Shown: positions 17,764 through 25,754 of the stretch, one piece after another | Position numbering within the stretch: the stretch's first letter is position 1 | How the letters are laid out: each line of letters begins with the position of its first letter | From: Anatilimnocola floriformis | GTDB taxonomy: Bacteria > Planctomycetota > Planctomycetia > Pirellulales > Pirellulaceae | NCBI RefSeq assembly: GCF_024256385.1 | Contig: NZ_JAMLFW010000001.1 | Coordinates: forward strand, 558,001-622,000 | Reading direction: 5' to 3' | Length of the DNA: 64,000 bases | Notes under the pieces: generated by a model | The model's database searches: none | What the model saw: only the letters and a program-made list of their open reading frames with translations | What the model was told of the DNA's origin: nothing | Translations under genes and position numbers: made by a program

Positions 17764-20058
17764 ATGCCGCGCGGTTCGCGACGACGCGGACAGTCCTTCG
17801 CCGATTCGCTGCTCCAGCTGCGCGCGGAAGTGAATCGGCGGTTCGGCGAAGAGAACGAAATTCTCAACAGTGCGATCGCTTGCGCACTACCGGCGATCCA
17901 CGCCACGCGCTGGGACGAGGTCGGCGCTTGGTTGCTGCAGAGTAATGAAGAGTTCACCTGCGAAGCGGTACGCCGCCTGCAATCGGCAGCACCCGATTGC
18001 CGCGCCGCCGCAGCGCAAGTCCGCGAGCACGCCGGCGCTGGCGACGACTCGCTGTTGTGGAGTTGCTACGAACTGCTGCTTAACTCCGGCGACAGGCGAA
18101 CGAGCGGTACCTACTACACACCTCCCACCGTCGCACACTACCTGATCGCTCAAGCCGAGCGGCGCTTGCGAGAATCGCGTACAAGCTTCGCGAGCACGGC
18201 CAGCGGTTCCATTCTGGAGCCCGCCTGCGGCAGCGGCATTTTTTTTGCGACCCTGCTCGAACATCTGCAGGGTAGGGGACAACTGAATCAATCAGCTGCT
18301 CAACAATTGCTGCCGCGATTGATTGGCATCGACCTATCTGCCGTTGCGATTTTCCTCACGCGGCTGCGCATCGCGCTCACTCTGCAATCGGCGGGCATCG
18401 CGCTTGCCGCTGATCTGCCGCAACCGCGACTTGTTACCGGCAATGCCCTCGCGGGTCCCGACGCGATTCCTGAACTGCGTCAACCCATCGGCGTCGTTCT
18501 CGGCAATCCGCCGTTCTCGTACCTGTCGCAAAACGAACTGCCATGGATTCAGTCACTCGTGCGCGGCGACAAGTCGCACGCCGGTTACTTCGCCATCGAC
18601 GGCGCAGCGCTCGGCGAAAAGAAAACCTGGCTGCACGACGACTACGTGAAGTTTTTGCGTCTCGCGCAGTGGTGCATCGAGCAAAATGGTCGCGGCGTGG
18701 TGTCGCTTGTGACGAATCATGGCTGGCTCGACAATGCCACGTTTCGGATCGCGCGGCAGCAATTGCTGCGGACGTTTTCACGCATCGACGTCGTCGATTT
18801 GCACGGCAATGCGAAGCGGCACGAAGCCAACCAAGCCGCTGAACGCGATGAAAATGTCTTTGGCATCGCGCAAGGCATTGCGCTGGTCACGCTGACGAAA
18901 ACGGGTGGCGATAGCCGTTCGCAGGTTTCGCGCGCGGATCTGTGGGGCTCGAGCAAAACGAAACTGGAGCAGTTGGCGCTGGCGATTGCGGATGAGCCGC
19001 TGCCGAATCAATCGATCGTACCAATCGCTCCGTGGTTTACCTTTGCCGAACAACCAGCGGAGTTGCCCGCTGAGTATCGCGCTGCTCCGCTGCTGACCGA
19101 ACTCATGCCGGTTAACTCGACGGTGCCGGTGACGGCCCGCGATTATTTTGTCGTCGCGGCCACCCGGGAGGAATTGCAGCAACGGACTGCTGAGTTCTGC
19201 GATTCCAAAATCAGCGACGATGAAATTCGTAGCAAGTACTTTCAGCGGACTCGCTCGAATCGTTACGAGCCCGGTGATACCCGCGGTTGGAAACTTCCCG
19301 CCGTGCGGCGGCTGTTGATGAGCGAAGCCGATCCGGCGAGTTGCATTCGCCGTTGTTTGTATCGGCCGTTCGTGTGGCGATATGTTTTGTGGCATCCCGC
19401 GCTCATCGATTGGCCTCGCGCAGAGTTCACTCGGCATTTCGACGGTGGGAATCTGGCTCTGATCGCTCGGCGGCAATCGATTGCAGGTCGCGAGGCGAAC
19501 TTTTTTTGGATCACGGATTGCCTGCCGCTGGATGGCGTGATTCGGAGTGATAATCGCGGGAGTGAATCGTTCTTTCCGCTCTGGCTAAAGGAAGCGAGTG
19601 CTCGTCGCGCAAATTTTACGAGGGAGTTGCTGGCGGAACACGATCCGACCGAGCTACTCGCTTATTGCCACTCGCTCTTTCATGCACCGAGCTATCGCAC
19701 ACGTTACACGAACGGCCTCGCAATGGAGTTTCCTCGCGTGCTGTTGCCGCGCGAGCCAGTGTTGTTTGCTCTGCTCGCGCGAATAGGTCAGGAGTTGATC
19801 GCTCTTCATTTAACTGATCCGCAGGGAGACCCCACGCGGAGCGTGAGGACTACACTGCAGGGCGATCAGCCGGCGATCGAGGATTTTTATGTGGGGACGT
19901 ACAACGTCTGCAGGAAGTGGTTGCAGATGCAGGGGGACAGCCGCGAGTCGGCGGCGTTTGGGCGGTTGCAAGGGTTGATCGGAAAGACGATCGAGTTGCA
20001 GCAGGAGATTGAGGACGCAATCGCAAACGCTGGTGGTTTTCCGCATGCGTTTCGGTAG
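17764..20058 (+). CDS. Orphan type-ISP-like adenine-specific DNA methyltransferase
   Basis: Predicted 764 residues. It is a gamma-class N6-adenine methyltransferase: a motif X-like RRTSGTYYTPPTVAHYLI (about 111-128), AdoMet-binding motif I ILEPACGSGIFF (about 150-161) and catalytic NPPF (248-251). The region after about residue 380 resembles the target-recognition part of type ISP/IIG restriction-modification enzymes (FPRVLLPREPVLFALLARIG near 680). The nuclease and helicase domains that ISP enzymes carry at the N-terminus are absent; only about 110 residues precede motif X. No separate restriction enzyme, specificity or helicase gene is nearby. It sits four bases after miaB, so the two are likely co-transcribed. 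A solitary methylase, or half of a lost system, is the best reading. Confidence 0.8.
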   Translation: MPRGSRRRGQSFADSLLQLRAEVNRRFGEENEILNSAIACALPAIHATRWDEVGAWLLQSNEEFTCEAVRRLQSAAPDCRAAAAQVREHAGAGDDSLLWSCYELLLNSGDRRTSGTYYTPPTVAHYLIAQAERRLRESRTSFASTASGSILEPACGSGIFFATLLEHLQGRGQLNQSAAQQLLPRLIGIDLSAVAIFLTRLRIALTLQSAGIALAADLPQPRLVTGNALAGPDAIPELRQPIGVVLGNPPFSYLSQNELPWIQSLVRGDKSHAGYFAIDGAALGEKKTWLHDDYVKFLRLAQWCIEQNGRGVVSLVTNHGWLDNATFRIARQQLLRTFSRIDVVDLHGNAKRHEANQAAERDENVFGIAQGIALVTLTKTGGDSRSQVSRADLWGSSKTKLEQLALAIADEPLPNQSIVPIAPWFTFAEQPAELPAEYRAAPLLTELMPVNSTVPVTARDYFVVAATREELQQRTAEFCDSKISDDEIRSKYFQRTRSNRYEPGDTRGWKLPAVRRLLMSEADPASCIRRCLYRPFVWRYVLWHPALIDWPRAEFTRHFDGGNLALIARRQSIAGREANFFWITDCLPLDGVIRSDNRGSESFFPLWLKEASARRANFTRELLAEHDPTELLAYCHSLFHAPSYRTRYTNGLAMEFPRVLLPREPVLFALLARIGQELIALHLTDPQGDPTRSVRTTLQGDQPAIEDFYVGTYNVCRKWLQMQGDSRESAAFGRLQGLIGKTIELQQEIEDAIANAGGFPHAFR

Positions 20059-20079
20059 CGGTCAACTTATTGTCCGCTC

Positions 20080-20101
20080 GCACGAACCTAGGGGTTCGTG
20101 C
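20080..20101. terminator. Hairpin between convergent genes
   Basis: A 9-bp stem, GCACGAACC against GGTTCGTGC, has a short AT/G loop and lies between the methyltransferase stop (20058) and the convergent pseudouridine synthase stop (20110). No U-tract follows on either strand, so it may be a transcript-end hairpin or a small repeat rather than a true intrinsic terminator. Confidence 0.35.
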
Positions 20102-20109
20102 TACGCGAC

Positions 20110-20829
20110 CTACATCACGCCATAGTCTTGCCAGAGTGGCGGCAGGGGCGCGGTGATGTGGATCGGCTCGCGAGTCATTGGGTGCTTCAGCTGGATGCTG
20201 TGAGCGTGGAGCGAGATGAGGCGGGCTCGTTCGTCGTCGTGCCACGGGCCGAAGGAAACCGGGCTGCCGTAGAGAGTGTCGCCGAGCAGAGGCATGCCGC
20301 GCGAGGAACATTGCACGCGGATCTGATGCGTGCGGCCTGTTTCGAGTTCGATCTCGATCAGCGTCCCCTGCGGATGCGACTGCACAGTGCGGTAATGCAG
20401 AATCGCGATTTTGCCGGCGGGATTTTTTTCGTCTACGACCACGGTCCGCGGCTCGCCGTCGATCTTCTGCAGGAAGTCGGTCCACGTTCCTTCGGCTGCG
20501 GCTGGAGCGGCAGGCACCAGCGCCCAGTACGTCTTGCGCACCGTCCGCCCTTCGAACTGCTCCGAGATCTTGCGCGCAGCGCGCACGTGGCGGGCGAAGA
20601 CGATGCAGCCGCTCACAGGCCGATCGAGTCGGTGCGGCACGCCGAGATAGATCTCGCCGGTCTTGCCTTCGCGCTGCTTGATGAAGCGTTTGACGCGCAG
20701 CTCAAGACTGTCGATGCCGAGGGGCGCTTGCGTGAGCAGCCCCGCCGGCTTGTTGACGATGAGGCAGGGGCCTTCATCGTAAAGAATGTCGAAGCCGGGC
20801 TCTCCAGCCGCACTTGCAGAATCACTCAA
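20110..20829 (-). CDS. RluA-family RNA pseudouridine synthase
   Basis: Predicted 239 residues from a TTG at 20829, preceded by GAGGGAG; no in-frame ATG or GTG lies nearer. The catalytic motif is HRLDRPVSG with the nucleophilic aspartate at residue 69. The family's YxxVNKPAG-type strand (LYDEGPCLIVNKPAGLLTQ), KTYWALV and ELETGRTHQIRVQ are also present. There is no S4 RNA-binding domain, so it belongs to the shorter RluA/TruC-like group that isomerises uridine in rRNA or tRNA. Its exact target is unknown. A second, divergent member lies at 36359. Confidence 0.9.
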   Translation of the reverse strand: MSDSASAAGEPGFDILYDEGPCLIVNKPAGLLTQAPLGIDSLELRVKRFIKQREGKTGEIYLGVPHRLDRPVSGCIVFARHVRAARKISEQFEGRTVRKTYWALVPAAPAAAEGTWTDFLQKIDGEPRTVVVDEKNPAGKIAILHYRTVQSHPQGTLIEIELETGRTHQIRVQCSSRGMPLLGDTLYGSPVSFGPWHDDERARLISLHAHSIQLKHPMTREPIHITAPLPPLWQDYGVM

Positions 20830-20863
20830 CTCGCAGCACTCCCTCGCGAACGTGTCGGACTAC

Positions 20864-22009
20864 CTACTTCGGATCGATCTTCAATTTCACCCGATACTCG
20901 CCCGGGAACTGGTAGCCGTCGCCGGCGTAGTCGCCCTGCATGCCGATGGCGAGTTGGATGACGCCCGACGATTTGGCGACCATGGTCGACGTTTTACCGA
21001 CCTTGAAGATCTGTCCCTTCTCGCCGATGCGGGCGACCAGGGCACCGCCGGCGATTTGATTCGGCACATACCAGCCGTAGTTCGGCGCGCCATCTGGGCC
21101 GCTGCTCGCGTTGCTACCCCAAGGCGACATCACGATGCTGCCCTCGGCTTTGAAGGTGATGCGGTCGCCGGCTTGCACGCGGATGCCCGTGCTCTTGAAG
21201 CTGCGCTGGGCCAGGTTTTCGCCGGCCACGGTCAGGCTCTTGCGGAACGACTCCTTCATGCTCACTTCGCGTTCGGCGCGACGGACATCGGCCAGCTTGA
21301 CGGTCAGGTCGCCGTACTTGGCCGCCACTTTGAACTCACTGGGCGAAACCTTGCCAACCACGGTGAAGTCGGACGTAACCACGGTGTCGAGGCGGATCCA
21401 AGGCTGTTCGACGGAGTGATCTTCGTCGTCGGCCCGTTCTTCGGCGGCTTCTTCCATTTCCTTCAAAATCTCACCCACGTGCCGTTTAATTTCGGCGTTG
21501 TCGTCGGCGACAAACTTTTCCAGCTCGCGTTGGATCTTCACGCCGAGCGCGGCGAGTTCTTTGTGGGCGGCTTCGCGCGTCTTGTAATCGTCACTGCCGA
21601 GGCTCTTGATCTTCGCAACGATCTGGGCCGAGAGTTCGGGGAAGCTATCGAGGCCGGGCGAGAAACTGCGGATCTTGTCGACCGGCACGACGAGCTTGCC
21701 GAACTGCGTGTCGACGGTTATCTCGGCGATCGACAGATCGCCGGTGAGCACGCTGCCGTCGAAGAGGTGGAGCTTGAGGTAGCGCGGCCCGTGCGAAACG
21801 GTGGCGACTCGCGGCACGTCGACAGTGGGCTCTTCCTTCTCGGGCTTCTTCCCTTTTTCCGGCTTGGCTGGTTCGCCGGGGATAGCGGCTTGGATCTTTT
21901 CGATGATGGCTTCTTCCTGAGCGTGCAAAGAACCGACGAGGCACAAGGCAAACAAAGCCAGGCCCGCCAGTTTGACGCCGAGGGAGCGGCATGAAGTTGC
22001 GGTCAACAT
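20864..22009 (-). CDS. Secreted protein with C-terminal PA-IL (LecA)-like lectin domain
   Basis: Predicted 381 residues from the ATG at 22009, with AGGA nine bases before it. A signal peptide (LALFALCLVGSLHAQ) is followed by a Lys/Glu/Pro-rich linker. Next comes a beta-strand region with DGSVLTGDLSIAEITVDTQF (a pattern seen in planctomycete NPCBM-associated proteins), then a helical, HEAT-like segment with many Glu and Lys (LGSDDYKTREAAHKELAALG). The last 115 residues resemble the galactose-binding PA-IL fold: DRITFKAEGSIVMSP, GPDGAPNYGWYVPN, ALVARIGEKG and the SSGVIQLAIG...GEYRVKLKI ending. It may bind carbohydrate outside the inner membrane. It is divergent from the FGE-like gene across 122 bases. 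Confidence 0.75.
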   Translation of the reverse strand: MLTATSCRSLGVKLAGLALFALCLVGSLHAQEEAIIEKIQAAIPGEPAKPEKGKKPEKEEPTVDVPRVATVSHGPRYLKLHLFDGSVLTGDLSIAEITVDTQFGKLVVPVDKIRSFSPGLDSFPELSAQIVAKIKSLGSDDYKTREAAHKELAALGVKIQRELEKFVADDNAEIKRHVGEILKEMEEAAEERADDEDHSVEQPWIRLDTVVTSDFTVVGKVSPSEFKVAAKYGDLTVKLADVRRAEREVSMKESFRKSLTVAGENLAQRSFKSTGIRVQAGDRITFKAEGSIVMSPWGSNASSGPDGAPNYGWYVPNQIAGGALVARIGEKGQIFKVGKTSTMVAKSSGVIQLAIGMQGDYAGDGYQFPGEYRVKLKIDPK

Positions 22010-22131
22010 GGTGTACATTCCTGAGGAAGATGAGAAGGTTTTATTGTGGTTCACGGCAGGGCGGAATTCCAGTAACCAAACTGCGGTTTCGCAGCCTCCG
22101 ACAACTCAGCCATTTGATGACGAGCCAACCG

Positions 22132-23064
22132 ATGAGAAGGTTTCTGCTGACGGCGATTTTCGCGGCAATTTGCGGAATTCAGGGCTCGCTTGCCAACTCG
22201 CAGCAACCGAGCGCCAAGCCGGAAATCGTGGAAAACACGCTCGGCATGAAGCTGGTGAAGATTCCCGCCGGCGAGTTTCAGATGGGTTCGCCTGCCAGCG
22301 AAGAGGGGCACACTGAGATCGAAACGCAGCGGAAGGTCCGCATCACCAAGCCGTTTCTGCTCGGGCAGCACGAAGTGACCGTTGGGCAGTTTCGCAAGTT
22401 CGTCGAAGCGACCGGCTACAAGACGACCCTCGAAAAAGAGATGAAACCGGGCTTTGGTTTTGAACCTGCGCTCGATGCGATTGAGATCCTGCCGAAATTC
22501 AACTGGCAGAACACGGGCTTCGGCACGGATGAGCATCCCGTGGTGAATCTCAGCTGGGATGATGCGATGGCGTTTTGCAAATGGTTGAGCGAAAAAGAAA
22601 AGGTCACGTACACATTGCCGACCGAAGCCCAGTGGGAATATGCCTGCCGTGCGGAGACGACCACGCGCTACTCCTGCGGTGAAACCGAAGGCTCGCTGAA
22701 GGGTTTTGCGAACATTTGCGACGCGTCGTTCCTAAGCAAATATAAAAACGCCACCTGGAGCATTGAGTGGGACGATGGTCATGCGTTCTCGGCGCCGGTG
22801 GGCAGCCTCAAGCCGAACCCCTGGGGCCTGCATGATATGCATGGCAATGCGTGGGAATGGTGCAGCGATTGGTATGCAGCCGATTACTACAAAGATTCGC
22901 CGGCAGATGATCCGCCGGGGCCGAAGACCGGCGACGTACACATCGTTCGCGGCGGTGCATTCACGAATCGCAACCGCTTTGTGCGCTCGGCTGATCGGAA
23001 CGCACTGAAGCCCGGTTATCGTTACAACTTCACCGGGTTTCGCGTAGTGCGAGTGATTCCGTAG
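22132..23064 (+). CDS. Secreted SUMF1/FGE-fold protein without the catalytic cysteines
   Basis: Predicted 310 residues from the ATG at 22132 (another in-frame ATG lies at 22117). A signal peptide is present. The FGE-sulfatase fold starts at GMKLVKIPAGEFQMGSP and continues through EHPVVNLSWDDAMAFCKWLS, YTLPTEAQWEYACRA, GLHDMHGNAWEWCSDW and VRGGAFTNRNRFVRSADRN. In true formylglycine-generating enzymes the segment after RGGSF carries two copper-binding cysteines; here those positions are Thr/Asn and Val/Arg. So it should not mature sulfatases. Related exported proteins in planctomycetes are carbohydrate- or ligand-binding modules of unknown role. Confidence 0.85.
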   Translation: MRRFLLTAIFAAICGIQGSLANSQQPSAKPEIVENTLGMKLVKIPAGEFQMGSPASEEGHTEIETQRKVRITKPFLLGQHEVTVGQFRKFVEATGYKTTLEKEMKPGFGFEPALDAIEILPKFNWQNTGFGTDEHPVVNLSWDDAMAFCKWLSEKEKVTYTLPTEAQWEYACRAETTTRYSCGETEGSLKGFANICDASFLSKYKNATWSIEWDDGHAFSAPVGSLKPNPWGLHDMHGNAWEWCSDWYAADYYKDSPADDPPGPKTGDVHIVRGGAFTNRNRFVRSADRNALKPGYRYNFTGFRVVRVIP

Positions 23065-23077
23065 CGTTCGCGGGCGT

Positions 23078-23569
23078 CTACAGCAGCACTCGCCACAGCC
23101 ATTGCGCGATCGTGACGGTGAGCAACAGGCCCGCGAAGCCGACCAGCCACGCGAGATCAATTTTGCCCGGCCACCAGCGACCGAGTGCAGCCGAGGCGAT
23201 CATCCAAGGGCCCGCGGCGAGCGAGTAAAGGGCGAGCAACATGCCGCCGCTATTGGCGTGTGCTGATTGCAGGACGTGGCCGTGCATCAGATGCGACCAG
23301 GAAGTGGTCATGCCGCAGGCAGGGCAACGGATGCCAAAGAGGGTAATCGATGAGCAGGGCGGCAGGCCCAATTGCTGATGTGTGCCGAGGCCGTTGGGAC
23401 TCGGATGCAAGCTAGCCGCGATCACGAGCAGGGTGATCAAGGTCAACCCGGTGAAGAAGAGCAGCCCACGCTGCCAGAGAACGATTCGGCCATTGTCATG
23501 GCCGGCGAATGGCGATTCGCCGGTGAATTTCGGCGGCTGCACAGAGATTGGAGGCTCGGCGGTATTCAT
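23078..23569 (-). CDS. DUF2752 membrane protein
   Basis: Predicted 163 residues with three hydrophobic segments (about 33-53, 100-120 and 138-158). The DUF2752 signature is the CPACGMTTS motif after the first segment (GIRCPACGMTTSWSHLMHGH), with two cysteines that could bind metal. The function of the family is unknown. It lies just downstream of tsf on the same strand but is separated by a strong hairpin at 23600-23624, so it may be expressed separately. Confidence 0.8.
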   Translation of the reverse strand: MNTAEPPISVQPPKFTGESPFAGHDNGRIVLWQRGLLFFTGLTLITLLVIAASLHPSPNGLGTHQQLGLPPCSSITLFGIRCPACGMTTSWSHLMHGHVLQSAHANSGGMLLALYSLAAGPWMIASAALGRWWPGKIDLAWLVGFAGLLLTVTIAQWLWRVLL

Positions 23570-23599
23570 TTCGCTGCCTGCAGATGTGCCAAAGCCATT

Positions 23600-23628
23600 C
23601 GCTCCCGCCGCAGAGGCGGGAGCGTTTT
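23600..23628. terminator. Strong hairpin with T-tract after tsf
   Basis: A perfect 10-bp stem, CGCTCCCGCC (23600-23609) against GGCGGGAGCG (23615-23624), has a 5-base loop and TTTT on the plus strand. It sits 13 bases after the tsf stop. The T-tract is on the plus strand while tsf is on the minus strand, so for tsf it is a hairpin without a U-tract, though still likely to mark the transcript end. Confidence 0.6.
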
Positions 23629-23640
23629 GATTGGCAGCGT

Positions 23641-24474
23641 TTACTCGCGGCCCAGTTCCCAGTGGACGAAGTTCTTGATCTTCATCTTGGCATCGTCGGC
23701 GAACTTAGCGACGGTCAGGCTCGGTTCCTTCACGAACGGTTGTTCGAGCAGGGCCTTCTCGGCGTAGAAGTTACGCAGCCGGCCTTCGACCATCTTGTCG
23801 ACGATGTTGGCAGGCTTGCCTTCCTTGAGGGCGGCTTCCTTGAGGATTTCGCGTTCTTTGTCGACCAGCTTCTGATCGATGTCTTCTTTCTTCAGGGCCA
23901 GAGGACGCATGGCAGCGACGTGCATGGCGACATCCTTGGCCGCTTCGTCGGTACCGCCCTCAACCTGCAACAGCACGCCCGAAACGGTGCCGCTGTTGTG
24001 GCTGTAAGCGCCCGTGCCGCCTTCGAACTTGAGCATGCGGCCGACGTTGAAGACTTCGCGGATCCGGTTGAACATGTCGTCCTTCACATCGCGGAGCTTC
24101 TTGCCGGGCTTGCTCGGGCAAGGTTGATCGAGCAGCTCATCGGCGGTCTTGGCGCCGGGGCCGGTCGCGAGTTGCTGGGCCATGTCATTGGCGAGTTGGA
24201 TGAATTCGGGGCTGCCGGCGACTGGAGCGCTTTCGCACTTCAGCTCGACGACTGCGCCGGCTTCTTTACCCACGCCATGGTAAGTGCCGAAACGGCCGAA
24301 GGCGGTTTCGCGATCGCTGCGGATGGCGTTGATCTTGATGCCGTTCTGCCGCAGCGTTTCCTTGGCCTTTTCCTTGTCGCCGCCCGATTCGGTGAGGGCT
24401 TTTTTACAATCCATCATGGGAAGGCCGGTTTCGTCGCGCAATTCGCGGACCAGCGAGGCGGTGATTTCTGCCAT
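23641..24474 (-). CDS. tsf: Translation elongation factor Ts
   Basis: Predicted 277 residues, the usual bacterial length, from an ATG at 24474 with GGAG seven bases upstream. EF-Ts releases GDP from EF-Tu in the cytoplasm. The N-terminal UBA-like domain is clear (ITASLVRELRDETGLPMMDC, then KKALTESGGD), followed by the core domain with CESAPVAGSPEFIQLANDMA and the C-terminal LLEQPFVKEPSLTVAKF. It follows rpsB on the same strand, the standard bacterial order, but with an unusually long 272-base spacer that contains a REPIN-like repeat pair. Confidence 0.97.
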   Translation of the reverse strand: MAEITASLVRELRDETGLPMMDCKKALTESGGDKEKAKETLRQNGIKINAIRSDRETAFGRFGTYHGVGKEAGAVVELKCESAPVAGSPEFIQLANDMAQQLATGPGAKTADELLDQPCPSKPGKKLRDVKDDMFNRIREVFNVGRMLKFEGGTGAYSHNSGTVSGVLLQVEGGTDEAAKDVAMHVAAMRPLALKKEDIDQKLVDKEREILKEAALKEGKPANIVDKMVEGRLRNFYAEKALLEQPFVKEPSLTVAKFADDAKMKIKNFVHWELGRE

Positions 24475-24515
24475 GGGTATTCTCCAGAAACGTCGATGAG
24501 GTGTTTTGTATTGGT

Positions 24516-24683
24516 TCCCTCGCCTCTGTACTCAGGGGAGAGGGTTAGGGTGAGGGGCAGGAAGCGAGGAAGCACCCTGATATTTAGTTTAGACAATCTT
24601 TGGAGGGGAGAGGTTCGTGATCGCCGAGTCTTAACAACTTCGGCCCCTCCCCAGGCCCTCTCCCCGAAACGGGGCGAGGGAGC
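24516..24683. repeat. REPIN-like inverted repeat pair in the rpsB-tsf spacer
   Basis: One copy (24516-24558) reads CCCTCGCC, then a degenerate stem, then GGGGAGAGGGTTAGGGTGAG. The second (24643-24683) is in the opposite orientation: GCCCCTCCCCAGGCCCTC, then a TCCCCGAAACGGGGCGAGGG hairpin. The two can pair with each other as well as fold on themselves. The pair lies between rpsB and tsf, so it would form a large hairpin in their shared transcript. Confidence 0.7.
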
Positions 24684-24746
24684 TTAATGAATTGCGTTCA
24701 CTCTCAATCTCGCGAAACGCAAGCGATTAATGCGCTAGCGGGTAAC

Positions 24747-25523
24747 CTAGGCATTCCCATCTTTAGCAGCGGCAGCGGCGGCTGCTTCGTTTTGCTGCTG
24801 ACGGGGCGACGAATCCTTGTCCTTGCCCTTCGCAGCGGCGGCAGCTTGCGAGCCGATGAGGATGGCTTCGGCCAAGTGACGCATGATGAGCTCGACGCTG
24901 CGGATACCGTCGTCGTTGCCAGGAATCGGCAAATCGACCACGTCTGGATCGCAATCGGTATCGATCAGCGAGACGGTGGTGATACCCAGCGAGCGGGCTT
25001 CCTTGATGCAGTTCTTTTCCTTGTTCGGGTCGACGACCACGAGGCATTCCGGCATGCGGTTGAGCGTGCGGATACCGTTCAGGTTGCGATACATCTTGCG
25101 ATATTCGCGGGCCAGCGACGATTGCATCTTCTTGCTGTAGGTGGCCAGTTCTTCGCCAGCGCGGATCTTTTCGACCTGCTCGAGGCGAGTAAGACGGCTG
25201 CGAACCGTGCGGAAATTGGTGAGGCAGCCACCGAGCCAGCGTTCGCTGACGAACGGCATGTGGCAGCGGAGCGATTCGCGTTCCACGGCGGGACCGGCTT
25301 GACGCTTGGTGCCGACGAAGAGAATCAGCGAGCCTTGAGCGGCAACTTGGGCCAGGTACTTCTTGGCCCGCAACAAACCGCGGATCGTTTGGCGGATGTC
25401 GATAATGTGAATGCCATTCTTCTTGGCATAGATATAGTCGCCCATCTTGGGGTTCCACCGGCTAGCCCGGTGACCAAAATGCACGCCTGCTTCGATCAAT
25501 TCCTGAACCAGAGTATCACTCAC
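24747..25523 (-). CDS. rpsB: 30S ribosomal protein S2
   Basis: Predicted 258 residues from a GTG at 25523, chosen because AAGGAG sits seven bases upstream and homology begins at once ([20 protein letters not shown]). S2 binds the small-subunit body and recruits S1. Further family stretches are [56 protein letters not shown] and [20 protein letters not shown]. The C-terminus is extended by an Ala/Lys/Gln-rich tail. A sigma-70-like promoter lies upstream at 25709-25736, leaving a leader of about 180 bases. Confidence 0.97.
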   Translation of the reverse strand: MSDTLVQELIEAGVHFGHRASRWNPKMGDYIYAKKNGIHIIDIRQTIRGLLRAKKYLAQVAAQGSLILFVGTKRQAGPAVERESLRCHMPFVSERWLGGCLTNFRTVRSRLTRLEQVEKIRAGEELATYSKKMQSSLAREYRKMYRNLNGIRTLNRMPECLVVVDPNKEKNCIKEARSLGITTVSLIDTDCDPDVVDLPIPGNDDGIRSVELIMRHLAEAILIGSQAAAAAKGKDKDSSPRQQQNEAAAAAAAKDGNA

Positions 25524-25708
25524 AAACCTGCTCCTTATTGCTGCCGTGGGACATGGCCGATGGCCACAGGCGCTGCGTACCGCAACAAAAATGCTGCGAA
25601 TTGCAGTTTGCCTTCGCCCTGCACTCAAGATCTAAGTCTTGAATAGCAAACAGCTTGGGAAAAACACTTGCCACCCTCACCATGAGGACGGCTTAAAACG
25701 AATCGCCC

Positions 25709-25736
25709 ATCTTATCAGGACTAGAAATCGGGTCAA
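25709..25736 (-). promoter_or_regulatory. Sigma-70-like promoter of rpsB-tsf
   Basis: On the minus strand TTGACC (25736-25731) is followed after 16 bases by TAAGAT (25714-25709). Both boxes are close to consensus. The predicted transcript start, near 25701, leaves a leader of about 180 bases before the rpsB GTG. That leader contains several possible hairpins, including TGGCC-ATC-GGCCA and CGCAGCA-TTTT-TGTTGCG. Confidence 0.5.
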
Positions 25737-25754
25737 GATCAAGCGAATGGCGGA

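Noticed and set aside
17764-20058. A restriction-modification or phage-defence island around the methyltransferase
   Set aside because: Neighbours are miaB and a pseudouridine synthase; no nuclease, helicase, toxin or integrase is present.
22132-23064. A functional sulfatase maturase (FGE)
   Set aside because: The two catalytic cysteines are absent.
24414-24596. A 60-residue product containing LPLTLTLSPEYRGEG
   Set aside because: It is the translation of a REP-like repeat, with no independent start signal.
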